Assembly (NCBI RefSeq): GCF_000383875.1
Contig: NZ_KB912879.1
Coordinates: 374,390-438,389 of the forward strand
Reading direction: 5' to 3'
DNA from: Caldibacillus debilis DSM 16016
GTDB lineage: Bacteria; Bacillota; Bacilli; Bacillales; Caldibacillaceae
Length of the DNA stretch: 64,000 nucleotides
Position numbers and translations under genes: made by a program. The notes beneath the pieces are model-generated. The model was not told the DNA's origin. It saw only the letters and a program-made list of their open reading frames with translations, and ran no database searches. The first letter of the stretch is position 1. The number at the start of each line of letters is the position of its first letter. Below are positions 63,522 to 64,000 of the stretch, piece by piece.

Positions 63522-64000
63522 CTAATACACTTTTACCGTCCGGGCGGTGCTGCGGTTCCCGGCTTTATCGATGGCGTACACTTTCAGCACCGTGCCTTTT
63601 TTCTGGGCGGAAATGGCGACGCTGAAGGTGCCTTTCGCGGATACGGTGCCTTTGCCGATGAGCTTCGAGCCGCGATAAATGTAAATGGTCGCGCCTTTTT
63701 CCGTTTTCCCGGTCACTTTTTTTGATTTGGATGTCACTTTGTTCACGGACGGGGCGGGCGGAGGCGTTTTGTCGACGACCTTCACTTTCGTCTCTTTGCT
63801 CTTGTTTCCCGCTTTGTCCACCGCGTAAACCGTTAACGTCGTACCAGCCTTCTGCTTGGAAATTTTGATCGAGAAGTCGCCTTTGCTGTTGGCCGTTCCC
63901 TTCCCGATTTGTTTCGAGCCGGCCTTCACATAGACGGTGGCGCCCGCTTCGGTTTTTCCCGTCACTTTCGTGGCGTTGTCACCCACCGTGCTCACTTTCG
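63522..64000 (-). CDS. C-terminal part of bacterial Ig-repeat surface protein
   Basis: The frame is open to the right edge, so only the last ~158 residues are seen. It consists of two clear repeats of about 80 residues, each running KVTGKTE.GATVYV..GSK.IGKGT...G.FS..I..QK.GT.L.VYA.DKAGN.S, of the Big_6 bacterial immunoglobulin type, ending TVKVY. Such repeats form the stalk of secreted or wall-bound proteins. No sortase signal or membrane anchor is at this end, so attachment must be N-terminal, or the protein is secreted. The start and catalytic part, if any, lie outside the window. Confidence 0.9.
   Translation of the reverse strand, partial: KVSTVGDNATKVTGKTEAGATVYVKAGSKQIGKGTANSKGDFSIKISKQKAGTTLTVYAVDKAGNKSKETKVKVVDKTPPPAPSVNKVTSKSKKVTGKTEKGATIYIYRGSKLIGKGTVSAKGTFSVAISAQKKGTVLKVYAIDKAGNRSTARTVKVY

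Overview
The window comes from a Gram-positive, low-to-medium GC Bacillaceae, most likely a thermophilic saccharolytic species of the Caldibacillus/Parageobacillus type. This is inferred from extended Shine-Dalgarno sequences, frequent TTG/GTG starts, CcpA-type cre sites, Bacillus-like gan and xyl gene order, a YhjC/YhjB-type pair and HelD. No phage genes, insertion sequences, rRNA, tRNA or CRISPR arrays were seen.

Layout. 0.3-9.8 kb: a xylan/xylose island with an ATPase-less ABC importer and xylA-xylB-xynB, divergent from the repressor gene xylR. 10-12 kb: a patatin-like lipase, a winged-helix regulator and a possible 23-residue cationic peptide gene. 12.3-28.8 kb: a galactan-to-UDP-glucose pathway. 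GanR, GanS-P-Q, intracellular GH42 galactosidase GanA and a cell-wall-anchored GH53 galactanase GanB are followed by galK-galE-galT-galM-galR. 29-36.3 kb: a second ATPase-less importer, whose binding protein resembles the Thermus glucose/galactose binder, next to a membrane-anchored sugar-binding protein, a YesM-type histidine kinase and a YesN-type response regulator. 36.5-40.8 kb: a ROK kinase, an orphan cellobiose-type PTS IIA and a GH1 6-phospho-beta-glucosidase. 42.3 kb: a broken small gene. 43-46.2 kb: an M20 amidohydrolase with a DUF3311/sodium-solute symporter pair. 47.5-55.3 kb: a mannosylglycerate-type operon (PTS IIBC, IIA, GH38, MFS, ROK) with an RpiR regulator. 56.5-62.2 kb: helD, galU, gldA. 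The right edge holds the C-terminal part of a bacterial Ig-repeat protein.

How it works together. Polymers are cut outside or at the wall, oligosaccharides enter through CUT1 ABC importers or the PTS, and intracellular glycosidases and kinases feed central metabolism. All three importers lack an ATPase gene here and presumably share an MsmX-like ATPase encoded elsewhere. Local repressors (XylR, GanR, GalR, RpiR) and CcpA sites explain most of the control, and several operators can be read directly.

The least explained part is the non-coding DNA. It is unusually long, and at least nine unrelated intergenic stretches contain short direct duplications with a period of about 62-72 bp. A separate 0.7-kb array has 21-bp and 33-bp periods, and a roughly 110-bp repeat family occurs in four copies. 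These are the best candidates for something undescribed.
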